Assembly: GCA_963763485.1 (NCBI GenBank)
Contig: CAVXOW010000006.1
Coordinates: forward strand, 620,001-684,000
Source: CAWCKS01 sp963763485
Lineage (GTDB): Bacteria; Pseudomonadota; Alphaproteobacteria; Rhizobiales; Xanthobacteraceae
Length of the DNA: 64,000 nucleotides
Reading direction: 5' to 3'
Within the stretch, counting starts at the first letter, position 1. Each line of letters starts with the position of its first letter. The notes below the pieces were generated by a model, which saw only the letters and a list, made by a program, of their open reading frames with translations, was not told the DNA's origin and did no database searches. The position numbers and the translations under genes are program-made. This document shows, piece by piece, positions 29,761-39,814 of the stretch.

Positions 29761-31337
29761 ATGAGCGAACAAGACAGAATAAAGAACGTGCTCGCCATGG
29801 CGCTGGGACGGCGCCAGTTTCTCGGTGCCTCGGCTGGCCTCGCCGCATCGGGCCTGCCGTTTCCGGCATTTGCCAGTGAGGAGGCGCCAGCACCGAAGCG
29901 CGGCGGAATTCTCGAAGGTTGCCGCGCCGTCGAACCCGACCAGCCTCGATCCCTACACCGGCGGCGGCGGGCTCGACCACACCCATCTCTACAACATCTT
30001 CGATAACCTGATCGAATTCGAGTACGACACGCTGAAGCCGAAGCCGGGCCTGGCGAAGGCCTGGCGTTTCACGGACTCGCAGACTTTCGTGATGGACCTG
30101 CAGCCGGACGTGCAGTTTCACGACGGCACGCCGTGCGATGCTGCGGCGGTGAAATGGAACATCGACAACGGCAAGAATGATGCGCGCTCGAACGTGAAGG
30201 CTGACTTCACGACCGTCGCGTCGGTCGAAGTCACCGGCCCGTTGCAGGTCACCGTAAAATTGAACCAGCCTGATACGGCGCTACCACTGATCCTCGCCGA
30301 CCGCGCCGGCATGATGTCATCGCCAACAGCGGTGCAGGCGCTCGGCAAGGACCACAATCGCAAGCCCGTCGGCACCGGCCCGCACAAGCTGGTCAGCTGG
30401 GTCGACAACGACCGCATTGTGCTTCGGCGCAACGAGAAATACTGGCGGCCCGGCCGTCCCTATCTCGACGGCATCGACATGGTGATCATCCCCGAGATCG
30501 GCACCGCCGTGCGCTCGGTGCTCGCCGGGGAGAACGATTACGTCTACTTCATGTCGCCGCAGCAAAAGCCGCTGGTCGATCGCGCGAAGAACCTGTCGGT
30601 GGTCAGTGCACCAACCGTCTATTGCCTGTTGATCTACTTCAACTACTCGCGGCCGCCATTCGACGACGTGCGCATCCGCAAGGCCATCAACTACGCGATC
30701 AACCGCGAGGATTTCGTCAAGCTGACGCTCGGCGGCGTCGCCGAGACCGCGAAGATGCTGCTGCCGAGCGCCCACTGGGCTTACGACAAAAAGACCGCGG
30801 AAATGTACCCGTACGATCCGGACATGGCGAAGAAACTTCTTGCCGAGGCCGGCTTCAAGGACGGCATCGACCTGACGCTGGTCAGCTACACCGACCAGAC
30901 CTACCTGCAGCGCCAGGAAGTGCTGACCGAACAGCTCAAGCACGCCGGCATCCGGTTGAAGTTCATCAACGGCACCATCACCACAGGCATGTTCTTCGCC
31001 GAGCATAAGGGCGACGGGCTGCTCGCGGCGTGGACCGGGCGACCCGACCCGAGCCTCAGCTACTCGCTGATGTTCCTGCAGGATGCCTACTACAATCCTG
31101 GCCGCGTCGAGGTATCGCCAGAACTCACCGCCGCAATCAACGCCAGCCGTGTCTCCGAGGATCTCGATCAGCGCCGCGACGTGTTCGCCAAGGTCCAGCA
31201 ATTGATGATGGAGCACGCGCTGTGCGCGCCGATCGCGTTCCAGCCCGAGCTCGAATTCATTCCATACGCGAGTTAAAGGCTATCGCGCCAACCTTCTGGG
31301 CAAACCAAAATTTGAGAACATTTGGCTGGACGCCTGA
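29761..31337 (+). CDS. Tat-exported peptide-type ABC substrate-binding protein, copy 2, two frameshifts
   Basis: Close paralogue of the preceding gene, with Tat motif GRRQFLGASAG. Two extra bases interrupt it: one in GAAGG at 29915-29918 (repair gives GGILEVAAPSNPTSLDPYTGGG) and one in TTCC at 31260-31263 (repair gives FIHTRVKGYRANLLGKPKFENIW and a stop at 31337). Repaired length is 524 residues, identical to copy 1, which argues that the gene is intact in the cell. As written, the frames end at 30006 and 31276. The two receptors differ most in the middle lobe, so specificity may differ. Confidence 0.87.
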
Positions 31338-31373
31338 CCGGCGCGACGCGCTGACGCGATTTTGGAGGCCGCA

Positions 31374-33000
31374 ATGGCAACAGAACTTTACGATCCGCGA
31401 AATCCCGCCGCGCGAAGATTGTATCGTCGGCGAAGCGATCGACCGCTGGGCACGCGACAATCCGGACAAGGTGTTCGTGCTGTTTGCCGACGGCACCAGC
31501 TGGACCTTCCGCCAGCTGCGCGAGGTGGTGCGGCAGACCGCGCTCGGCCTGCAGCAGCTCGGCGTCAAGCAGGGCGACTATGTGGTCTCCTGGTTGCCGA
31601 ACGGACCGGACGCGCTGCGCGTCTCCTTTGCGATCAATTATCTCGGCGCCATCAACGTGCCAGCTAACCTCGCCTATCGCGGCAACCTACTGGCGCATGT
31701 GGTGAGGAACTCGCAAGCGAAGCTGATCGTGCTGCACGCCGACCTGTTGCCGCGCCTTGACGACATCGATTGCACCGCGCTGACGCAAGGCGTCGTGCTC
31801 GGCGGCGCACCGCGCCGTCACAAGACGCTGCAGCTGCATCCGGCGGCGGCGCTGTCGCCGTCGTCGGGTACTCTTGCGCCGCCCGAGCGGCCGATCGCGC
31901 CGTGGGACACCCAGATGGTGATCTACACCTCGGGCACCACGGGACCGTCGAAGGGTGTGCTGTCGTCGTACCTGCATTTCTACACCGGCGGCGCCGAACC
32001 GTTCCGCTATCTCACCGCCGATGATCGCTACCTGATCAACCTCCCGATGTTTCACATCGGCGGCTGCGGCATCCTGAATTACATGTTGATGATCGGAGGA
32101 TCGATCGCGATCGTGGAATCCTTCGAGACGGCGAAGTTCTGGTCGGTCGTCACGCAGACGCAATCGACCTCGGTCACGCTGCTCGGCGTGATGGCGACGT
32201 TCCTCGCCAAGCAACCTCCGGCGCCGACCGACCGCGGCCATGGGCTCCGGACCGCGATCATGGTGCCGCTGGCGGAAGACACCCGCGCATTCTCCGAGCG
32301 CTTCGGCTGCGACATCTATAGCGGCTTCAACATGACGGAAATCTCGACCCCGCTGATGACCGACGTCAACCCGACGCCGATCAGCTCGTGCGGCCGGCCA
32401 CGCAAGGGCATCGAGGCGCGCCTGGTCGATGAGAACGATTGCGAGGTGTCGCCAGGCACCATCGGCGAGCTGATCGTGCGCGCCGACCGCCCCTGGGCAA
32501 TGAACCACGGCTACCTCGGCAATCCGGAAGCAACCGCCCGCGCCTGGCGCAACGGCTGGTTTCACACCGGTGACGCCTTCCGTGTCGACGAGCACGGCAA
32601 CTACTTCTTCGTCGACCGCATGAAGGACGCGATCCGCCGCCGCGGCGAGAATATTTCTTCATTTGAGGTGGAGACGGAGGTCTGCGCCCATCCGGCGGTG
32701 AAGGAGGCTGCAGCTGTCGCGGTGCCGAGCGAACACGGCGAAGACGAAGTGCTGGTCGCGATCTCGCTCGCGCCCGGCGCGGAGCTCGATCCGGCCGACC
32801 TGATCGGCTTCCTGATCCCGCGCATGGCGCATTTCATGGTGCCGCGCTACGTGCGCATCGTCGACCTGTTGCCGCGCACGCCCACGCAGAAAGTCGAGAA
32901 ACACTTGATCCGTACAGAAGGAATTGCAGCCGGCACCTTCGATCGCGAGAAGGCCGGCATCAGCGTCAAGCGCGAGCGGATCGGCGGCCGGTCGGCGTGA
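31374..33000 (+). CDS. Acyl-CoA synthetase (class I adenylate-forming, CaiC-like), frameshifted near start
   Basis: A 541-residue AMP-dependent CoA ligase after repair. ATG 31374 is preceded by GGAGG at 6 bases, but the frame slips at TTT 31387-31389; one T fewer gives MATELTIREIPPREDCIVGEAIDRW in register with the rest. Motifs: IYTSGTTGPSKGV (P-loop), GFNMTEIS, GWFHTGDAFRVDEHG, RMKDAIRRRGENIS hinge and the C-terminal TPTQKVEKH lysine. Sequence style is nearest to crotonobetaine/carnitine-CoA ligases. It probably activates the acid brought in by the adjacent ABC system, feeding the carboxyltransferase-linked pathway. Confidence 0.88.
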
Positions 33001-34299
33001 TCAGACCGTCGTGTGCCCCGCGTCAACACGCGGGCTGAAGATCGAGATCGGCGCGCTGACGCCGCGCACCTGATGCGCGCCGAGATGATCGAGGGCGCCG
33101 TCTAGATGACGCGCGACCGCTTCGGTGATCAAAATGTCGCGCTTCAACGTCTTCTGCAGTGCCTCGACCCGGCTCGCCTCGTTGACGGCGGCACCAATCA
33201 CCGTGAAGTCGAGCCGTTCCGGAGCGCCGATATTACCGAAGAACACCTCACCTTCGTTGAGCGCAATGCCGGCGCGCAGGGGACGCCAGCCGTCGACGCT
33301 GGCAAGTTGTGAAGGCGGGTGCGCGTTCAGCTCGCCGAGTCCGCGCAAGGCATCATGGGCCGCTTCGAGCGCGGCGCGGGCCGCTGCCGCGGCCGTGCCG
33401 AAGCTTTCGAACGGAAACACAGCCAGCAGGCCGTCACCAATGAATTTCAGCACCTCGCCGCCCTGCGCCAGTACCGCGCCAGCCAAGATCTCGAAATAGG
33501 CGTTGAGCAACGCAATCAGATCTGCCGGCGGCAACCGGTCCGACAACTCCGTGAAGCCGCGCAGATCGGCGACCCACACCACCGCATGCACGGCGTCCCC
33601 CGCGCCGCGCTTGATCGAGCCGGCCAGTACCTTTGCTGCGGCGCTGGCGCCGAGATAGGCGTCGAGCGCATTGCCGGAAATCCTGAGCGCGCTGTGACGC
33701 TCGAAGTGAAGCGCAAACACGCTGAGCAATGGTTTGATGCGGTCCAGATCGGCGGGCGCAAAGCCGCCCGCCTGCCGGGTCGCGAGCGTGACGGCGTTCC
33801 GATAGGTGCCGCCGCTCATCGGCAGCGCGATGTATTCGGAAAAGCCGTCGCGCGCCAATTCGCCGAGCAACGGAAACTCCTCGGCGGCAGCCGGGTCCGT
33901 CACGTTGCGCCGCAGCGCTTCGCCAGAGTCGAACACTCTCGAGATCGGGTTGCGCAGAAAACTCGCGGAGGCGGTCGCAGCATCAGCGACCTTCACCTCG
34001 TCGCACAGCCCATCGATCTGGCTCCAGTTCCAGGCAAAGCCGACGAGCTGCGGATGCAGCGTGCCCATGTGCAGGCTCATTCGATCGACCGGCGCGCCGG
34101 CAACCACGAGCCTCCAGATGAAGGTTTCGAGAAATAGCAAGAAATCCTTCTCGCGGATCGCGTCGTGCAGCAACCACTGTTCGATGTCGGCGAACGTGGT
34201 GCCGGCCGGCGCCGCCGCAATGCCGCGCGCTGATCGTTTGACCAGCATCACCGTCGCCGGGTACTGGCGCGGCGCCGGATCGAGGGTACGCTGCGTCAT
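33001..34299 (-). CDS. Class III adenylate cyclase with N-terminal sensory region
   Basis: A 432-residue soluble adenylate/guanylate cyclase. The C-terminal half has the class III catalytic set: VWVADLRGFTEL (first metal Asp), GEVLKFIGDGLLAVFP (substrate Lys and second metal Asp) and DFTVIGAAVNEASRVE (Asn and Arg for transition state). Residues about 30-215 form a GAF-like or uncharacterised input region. ATG 34299 has AGGAAAGGA upstream. Abuts the CoA ligase end-to-end and is divergent from a LuxR-type gene. Lys and Asp at the specificity positions suggest ATP rather than GTP. Confidence 0.9.
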   Translation of the reverse strand: MTQRTLDPAPRQYPATVMLVKRSARGIAAAPAGTTFADIEQWLLHDAIREKDFLLFLETFIWRLVVAGAPVDRMSLHMGTLHPQLVGFAWNWSQIDGLCDEVKVADAATASASFLRNPISRVFDSGEALRRNVTDPAAAEEFPLLGELARDGFSEYIALPMSGGTYRNAVTLATRQAGGFAPADLDRIKPLLSVFALHFERHSALRISGNALDAYLGASAAAKVLAGSIKRGAGDAVHAVVWVADLRGFTELSDRLPPADLIALLNAYFEILAGAVLAQGGEVLKFIGDGLLAVFPFESFGTAAAAARAALEAAHDALRGLGELNAHPPSQLASVDGWRPLRAGIALNEGEVFFGNIGAPERLDFTVIGAAVNEASRVEALQKTLKRDILITEAVARHLDGALDHLGAHQVRGVSAPISIFSPRVDAGHTTV

Positions 34300-34618
34300 G
34301 CGCGGATCCTTTCCTCGCGCGCATGTCGAACCAACCACACCCCACGCGCGAGACCCGAACTCACCTCAAATTGCCCGGCCAGGCAACTGCTCCGTTTGGC
34401 AGGTGACAGGAGAGGCAAAAGGGGCTGCGGATGCAATATGGACGGGCGATGTGGATCAACGTTTACCAAGAGGCCGCCACGCATGGCCTGGGCTCGCAGG
34501 CGCGATGGACACGGGGCCTTAGCTGGGATTACGGCCGCGGTTGCCTGCAACCTGATGACCTGTAATAGATTGAGCGGCGTCCCGCCGGTCGGGTGAAGTC
34601 CCGGAAACAAGTCCGTCA
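34300..34618. other. Intergenic region between adenylate cyclase and LuxR-type gene
   Basis: About 320 bases between two divergent starts. It must hold both promoters. I see no convincing sigma-70 pair, operator palindrome or small gene; short frames here are poorly supported. Confidence 0.5.
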
Positions 34619-35755
34619 ATGACGACCGTTCGCCTCGATGAGTTTTCGGCCTTGGTCGGCCATATCTACGATGCAGCGCTGACGCCCGGCGAATGGCCCG
34701 CGGTGCTTACTCGTATCTGCAAACTGCTTAACGCTCAAACGGCAGTCCTGCAGTCGTATGACGTCTACGACAGGACCCCGCCGTTTGAATTGAACGTCGG
34801 GTACGATCCGGTCTGGATTAAGGTGTATGCCGACAAATACTACGCGATGAACCCCTATATGGATGATGTCGCGCGCATGTCGTCGGGTGAAGTCGTGATC
34901 ACCTCCGAGCGGCCGGATTATCCGGAGCTGTTCAAAACCGAGTTCTATCAGGGCTGGCTGAAGCCGCAGCGCCTGCTCGATGCGTCACTGTTGATGGTCG
35001 AGAAGTCCATGAACACCATCACCGCGCTGATCAACGTCCGGAATGAGGATCAGGGCCCGCACGATCAGGCGACGATCGAAGTCCTCAAAATGCTCTATCC
35101 GCATGTTCGCCGGGCGGTGATGATCGAACGCGTCGTTCGAGAGAAACAAGACCAGGTCGATAAATATTCCACGGCACTGGATTCGCTGGCGGCGGGCATG
35201 TTCCTGTTAACCGACAAGGCCGCGGTGGCCTATGCAAATGCTTCAGGCGACGCGATGCTCGCAGCCGGCGCGCCAATGAAGAAGGTCAACGGACGGCTGG
35301 TGCTGGCCGACCAGCATGCGAACCGTACCCTGCGCGAGGCCATGTCCGCAGCTCGCGAGGGCGACGTGACGCTTGGGGAAAAGGGTGCCTCGATACCTCT
35401 TCGCGATGAGCACGCGGAATACGTTCTTCATATGCTGCCGTTGAATGCCGCACGGCGGCAATCGGTCGGGTCCGACGCGGCAGCCGCCCACGTTGTTTTC
35501 ATCAGCCGCAACGATCCGAAGGACGCGCCTGTCATCGCGGCATTTGCCGAACGCTTTGGCCTGACCGCGCAGGAAACCCGCGTGCTGCAGACCGTGGTCG
35601 AGGCCGGCAGCGTGCCGATGGCGGCGGATATTCTCGGCATTTCGTCCTCGACCGCCCGGACCCATGTCACCAGCATCTTCGACAAGTCAGGCGTCCGCCG
35701 CCAGGCCGACCTGCTGCGGCTGCTGATCGAGATGAAATCCCCGTTCGTCAAATAG
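34619..35755 (+). CDS. LuxR-family (NarL-type HTH) transcriptional regulator
   Basis: A 378-residue regulator. The C-terminal 65 residues are a LuxR HTH (FGLTAQETRVLQTVVEAGSVPMAADILGISSSTARTHVTSIFDKSGVRRQADLLRLL). The N-terminal 300 residues are an uncharacterised sensory part seen in many Bradyrhizobium LuxR-type proteins (LVGHIYDAALTPGEWPAVL; later a PAS-like AYANASGDAMLAAG). It has neither an obvious receiver nor an autoinducer domain. It lies directly upstream of the metalloprotease gene, with a 43-base element between them that recurs before the next secreted-protein-like gene, so it may control both. Confidence 0.9.
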   Translation: MTTVRLDEFSALVGHIYDAALTPGEWPAVLTRICKLLNAQTAVLQSYDVYDRTPPFELNVGYDPVWIKVYADKYYAMNPYMDDVARMSSGEVVITSERPDYPELFKTEFYQGWLKPQRLLDASLLMVEKSMNTITALINVRNEDQGPHDQATIEVLKMLYPHVRRAVMIERVVREKQDQVDKYSTALDSLAAGMFLLTDKAAVAYANASGDAMLAAGAPMKKVNGRLVLADQHANRTLREAMSAAREGDVTLGEKGASIPLRDEHAEYVLHMLPLNAARRQSVGSDAAAAHVVFISRNDPKDAPVIAAFAERFGLTAQETRVLQTVVEAGSVPMAADILGISSSTARTHVTSIFDKSGVRRQADLLRLLIEMKSPFVK

Positions 35756-35836
35756 GCCACGACATTTTTGACGTGCCTCCCACGATCCTATGAGGCGAGA
35801 CGTCGCTTCGCTTGTCTAGTCTTGTCGCGAAGCGAC
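35756..35836 (+). repeat. Upstream element copy 1: 43-base box plus 10-base-arm hairpin
   Basis: A 43-base block at 35756-35798 (begins GCCACGAC, ends TATGAGGCGA) matches 38101-38143 at 42 of 43 positions. It is followed by perfect arms GTCGCTTCGC (35802-35811) and GCGAAGCGAC (35827-35836), which could end luxR transcription or serve as an operator. Both copies lie in front of FG-GAP repeat genes. Confidence 0.8.
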
Positions 35837-35931
35837 AATGGGCGGGCGGACGCCCTGAACGAATTCACCAATGAGAGCACCCGTCCCATTGCTCTCCCAC
35901 GTGTTGTTGCGTCGCGCATGAGGAACCCATT

Positions 35932-38019
35932 ATGGCCGTTGTCGCATCCATCCCGACGCTCGCAACTTATCTTCAAAGCGGCTACTGGGCCTACTCCAAC
36001 TACGACGGTACCCAGCCTCGTCATTGGGGCAGCACCAGCATCAGCGTCAATGTCAATGCGTTGACCGCAGCCGAGCAGATCCTCGTCGGCGGCGCGCTCA
36101 GCATGTGGGCGAGCGTCGCGCCCCTCACATTCACCTATACCGGCGCTGCGGCCAACATCACCTTCAACCACAACGGCGCCGGGCTGGTGGCCAACACAAC
36201 TGACACCACGGCCGTTGTCGGCCAACTCTATCAGGCCGAAACGGTCGATATCTCGACGGGCTGGTACAACAACGACGGCGGCTATGGCGACGGACTGACG
36301 GGCACCTACAGCTATGTGTTTCAAACCTACCTTCACGAGATCGGGCATGCGCTCGGGTTAGGTCATGAAGGCCCCTACAACAACAGCGCCACCTACGGCA
36401 CCGACAATATCTACACGAACGACACGTGGCAGTACTCGATCATGTCGTATTTTGACCAGACCAACTACAATGGAGGCATCAAGGATTACGTGATCTCGCC
36501 GGAGATGGCCGACATCTATGCCATTCAACAAATCTACGGCGCCAACAACAGCACCCGCACCGGCAACACGACCTATGGTTTCAACAGCAGTGCCGGCCCC
36601 ATTTATGATTTCGCCTCTTATACCGGACAGGGCACCCCTGCCTTCACGATCTACGACAGCGGCGGCAGTGATACCCTCGACGCCTCGGGCTATTCGCAGG
36701 ACCAGACCATCGACCTCAATTATGGAAGCTGGTCGTCGATCGGCGGCTTCATCAACAACATCGGCATCTACATCACGACCAGTATCGAAAATGCGGTTGG
36801 CGGAACCGGCAACGATCTGATCATCCCGAACGGCGCTCTGGTCAGCGCGCTGACCGGTGGGGGCGGCAACGACACATTCCAGGGCACCACGTATGGGCTC
36901 ACCGAGGACACCATCACCGACATGAACGTCGGTGACAGGTTCAATTTCACCAACGGCGACCTAGCAAGCTTCAGCTACGCTCGGAACGGGACGACGCTGA
37001 CCTACGCCGGTGGCTATACCGTCACACTGTCGAACGACGCGATCGGTCACTTCGCTCTGAGTAATAACCCGCTCGGTGGCGTCGACCTGCGGCTGACGAA
37101 CTCTACCCCGCTGTCCGATTTCAGCGACGACGGGCGGTCCGATATCCTCTGGCGCAGCAGCGGCGGCGCGCTGGCCGACTGGAGCATGGCCGGAAGCGCG
37201 ATCACGTCGAGCCAATTGCTCAGCGCTGCTCCCGGCGCGTCGTGGAGCATCGCCGAGATCGCCGACTTCAACGGCGACGGTCACTCTGACGTTCTCTGGC
37301 GTGACACCAGCGGCGCACTGGTCGACTGGAGCATGAATGGCGGGACGATCGCGTCCAGCCAGGTGCTTGGCGCGGCTCCCGACGCGTCGTGGAGTATTGC
37401 TGGTACCGGCGATTTCGACGGCGATCACCATGCTGATCTGCTTTGGCGCAACACCGATGGCACGCTTGCCGAGTGGAGCATGAATGGGGGGACGATCGCG
37501 TCGAGCCATTTCGTCGGAGCGAGTTCCGATGCGTCTTGGAGCGTTGCTGGCATCGGCGATTTCAATCACGACGGCACATCGGACATCCTTTGGCGCAACA
37601 CCAACGGCACGCTTGCCGAGTGGAGCATGAGTGGCGGGGCAATCGGATCGAGCCAGTTGGTCAATGCCGCGCCTGGCGCATCCTGGAGCGTCGCGGGCGT
37701 CGGTGACTTCTTCGGCACGGGCCATTCGGACCTGCTCTGGCGCAACACCGACGGCACGCTCGTGGAGTGGCTGATGGATGGGGCGCAGGTCGCGTTCAGC
37801 TTCACGATCAATGCCAAGCCGAACTCGTCCTGGAGCATTGTCGAAATGGGAGACTTCAACGGCGACGGCAGATCCGACATCCTGTGGCGGCAAAGCACCA
37901 CCGGCCAATTGGCCGAATGGCAGATGATCGGAGTCAATATCTCTACGAGCCAACTGCTTTCTGCGGCACCCGATGGAAGCTGGCAAACTCAAGCCAAACC
38001 GACAAACTCCGTGGTTTAG
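35932..38019 (+). CDS. M10/serralysin-type metalloprotease with FG-GAP/VCBS-like repeats
   Basis: A 695-residue probable secreted protein. Residues 1-230 form a metzincin domain with the zinc motif HEIGHALGLGH at about 135-145 and Met-turn SIMSYF at about 170. Residues about 285-330 contain degenerate RTX-like glycine repeats (GGTGNDLI, GGGGNDTF). Residues about 400-690 hold six repeats of roughly 45 residues with the DFNGDGxSDILWR core, a calcium-binding FG-GAP pattern. No Sec signal, which with RTX repeats suggests type I secretion; no such exporter is in the window. ATG 35932 has GAGGAA upstream. Sequence composition is less GC-biased and richer in Thr/Ser/Asn than neighbours. Confidence 0.88.
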   Translation: MAVVASIPTLATYLQSGYWAYSNYDGTQPRHWGSTSISVNVNALTAAEQILVGGALSMWASVAPLTFTYTGAAANITFNHNGAGLVANTTDTTAVVGQLYQAETVDISTGWYNNDGGYGDGLTGTYSYVFQTYLHEIGHALGLGHEGPYNNSATYGTDNIYTNDTWQYSIMSYFDQTNYNGGIKDYVISPEMADIYAIQQIYGANNSTRTGNTTYGFNSSAGPIYDFASYTGQGTPAFTIYDSGGSDTLDASGYSQDQTIDLNYGSWSSIGGFINNIGIYITTSIENAVGGTGNDLIIPNGALVSALTGGGGNDTFQGTTYGLTEDTITDMNVGDRFNFTNGDLASFSYARNGTTLTYAGGYTVTLSNDAIGHFALSNNPLGGVDLRLTNSTPLSDFSDDGRSDILWRSSGGALADWSMAGSAITSSQLLSAAPGASWSIAEIADFNGDGHSDVLWRDTSGALVDWSMNGGTIASSQVLGAAPDASWSIAGTGDFDGDHHADLLWRNTDGTLAEWSMNGGTIASSHFVGASSDASWSVAGIGDFNHDGTSDILWRNTNGTLAEWSMSGGAIGSSQLVNAAPGASWSVAGVGDFFGTGHSDLLWRNTDGTLVEWLMDGAQVAFSFTINAKPNSSWSIVEMGDFNGDGRSDILWRQSTTGQLAEWQMIGVNISTSQLLSAAPDGSWQTQAKPTNSVV

Positions 38020-38047
38020 GCGGGCAAGAGGAGTTTCAGACGGGCAT

Positions 38048-38143
38048 CCGGCGTCCGCCGCCGGGGCGGGCCTGCTGCGGCTGCCGATCAAATCAAATGC
38101 GCCACGACTTTTTTGACGTGCCTCCCACGATCCTATGAGGCGA
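38048..38143 (+). repeat. Upstream element copy 2 with remnant of a luxR 3' end
   Basis: 38101-38143 repeats the 43-base box at 35756-35798. The match extends upstream: 38050-38090 resembles the last codons of the LuxR gene (GGCGTCCGCCGCC, then CTGCTGCGGCTG, then GATCAAAT). So the segment covering the end of luxR plus its downstream element was duplicated, or a second luxR was lost, before the second FG-GAP gene. The hairpin arms here have decayed. Confidence 0.75.
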
Positions 38144-38251
38144 CGTGTCGCCTCGTCCGACTAGCCTTTGCCGCAAAGCGACCGCGCGCCGGAGCCTCCC
38201 GGAGGTCAGCTCAAACCGAAGCTATTGTCCCGCACAGCGGTGGAGAATCTC

Positions 38252-39792
38252 ATGACGCTTACCGCCAGAACCCTAGACTCTGAATCTCGTCGCCGTCGGC
38301 ACGCTGGATTCCGGGGTGATTGCAACAGTTGTCGATAGCCAGGTGGCCGATCCGATCTCGGACTTCTCGGCAACGATCAACTGGGGTGATAGCACCGTGA
38401 GTGCCGCGACGATCGTCGGGAGCGGGAACGGTATCTTCGATGTTCTCGGGAGCCACACTTATGCCGGCACCGGCTCGTTCACGCTCACTGCCAGCATCAC
38501 ATATTCTCCGACTCCCGTTACGTTCTCGCCGGCATCCCTTGCGCTTGACGTCGTCTCCCCCAATCCGGCGTCGGTCAACGCCCATCCGATTTATGCCAGC
38601 TCCAATCGGGTATCCACCGCAAGCGTTGCGACCTTCGTCAACTCGTTCACGAACGATCCGATCGGTGGTTTTTCTGCAACCGTCGACTGGGGCGACGCCA
38701 CCCTGAGTGCCGCGTCAATTCTTAGTCAGTCCGCCGGCAGCTACTTAATCACGGCCGGGGGGCATGCCTACGCGACGCCGGGCATTTTCACCGACACCAT
38801 TAATCTCGCCGAATTCGACTTTCCTAAACGCCACAACCTTGCGAACCACGACGACCATCGTGACGGAAGCGACCAGCGACTTCAACGCCAGCGGCAAGTC
38901 GAGCCTGCTGTGGCGACAGGGCAGCACCGGGCAAATCGTCGACTGGAGCATGAACGGGTCGAGCATCGCCGCAAGCCAGATTGTCGGCGCCGCGCCCAAC
39001 TCGTCGTGGAGTGTCGCCGGCGTCGGCGACTTCGACGCCAACGGCAAGGCCGATACGCTGTGGCGACAAACCGGCACTGGTCAACTCGTGGTCTGGGGCA
39101 TGAACGGAGCGTCGATCGCTTCGAGCCAGATCATCGCTGCGGCACCAAACTCGTCATGGACATCAGCCGAAATCGGTGACTTCAACGGCGACGGCAAGGC
39201 GGACATCCTGTGGCGGCAAACCAGCACTGGCATGCTGGTCGACTGGACCATGAACGGAGCAACCATCGCAGCAAGCCAGACCATCGCAGCAAGACCAAAC
39301 TCGTCCTGGACGATCGCCGGTTCTGGCGACTTCAATGGCGACGGCAAGTCCGACATCCTGTGGCGGCAAACCGGCACCGGCGCGCTGGTCGACTGGACCA
39401 TGAACGGGGCCGCCATCGCCGCGAGCCAGACCATCGCGGCAAGCCCCAACTCGTTATGGAGCGTGGCCGGGATCGGCGACTTCAATAACGATGGCACGTC
39501 CGACATCCTGTGGCGGCAAGCCGGCACCGGCACGCTGGTGGAGTGGCTGATGAACGGCGCGACGATTCAGTCAAGCCCAATCATCGCCGCCGCACCCGAC
39601 GCATCGTGGAGCATTGTCGAAGTTGGCGACTTCAACGGCGACGGCAATGCCGACCTGCTGTGGCGGCAAGCGAGCACGGGGGCGGTGGTCGACTGGACGA
39701 TGACCGGAGCAACGATCGCCGCAAGCCAGACCGTCAACGCCACCCCCGACGCGGGCTGGCAGGTTCAGTCGAAACCGACGGACTTCGCCTGA
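38252..39792 (+). CDS. PKD-like/FG-GAP repeat protein, two frameshifts
   Basis: A 512-residue protein after repair. ATG 38252 follows GGAG. Two PKD-like units (DFSATINWGDSTVSAATI ... SHTYAGTGSFT; GFSATVDWGDATLSAASI ... GHAYATPGIFT) are followed by six FG-GAP-type repeats (DFNGDGKADILWRQTSTG core) closely related to those of the protease. One extra A at 38283-38284 and one extra base in TTTCC at 38820-38824 interrupt the frame; the repaired junctions read TLDSDLVAVGTLDSG and DFLNATTLRTTTT. No protease domain and no Sec signal. Likely an extracellular adhesin-like or calcium-binding protein, with the repeat block duplicated from or to the neighbour. Confidence 0.8.
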
Positions 39793-39814
39793 CCCACATC
39801 AGGCCGCCACATCG

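Noticed and set aside
38316..39179. Separate 287-residue gene starting at GTG 38316
   Set aside because: It lacks a ribosome site and becomes nonsense after about 38820; repairing two duplicated bases gives one gene from 38252 to 39792.
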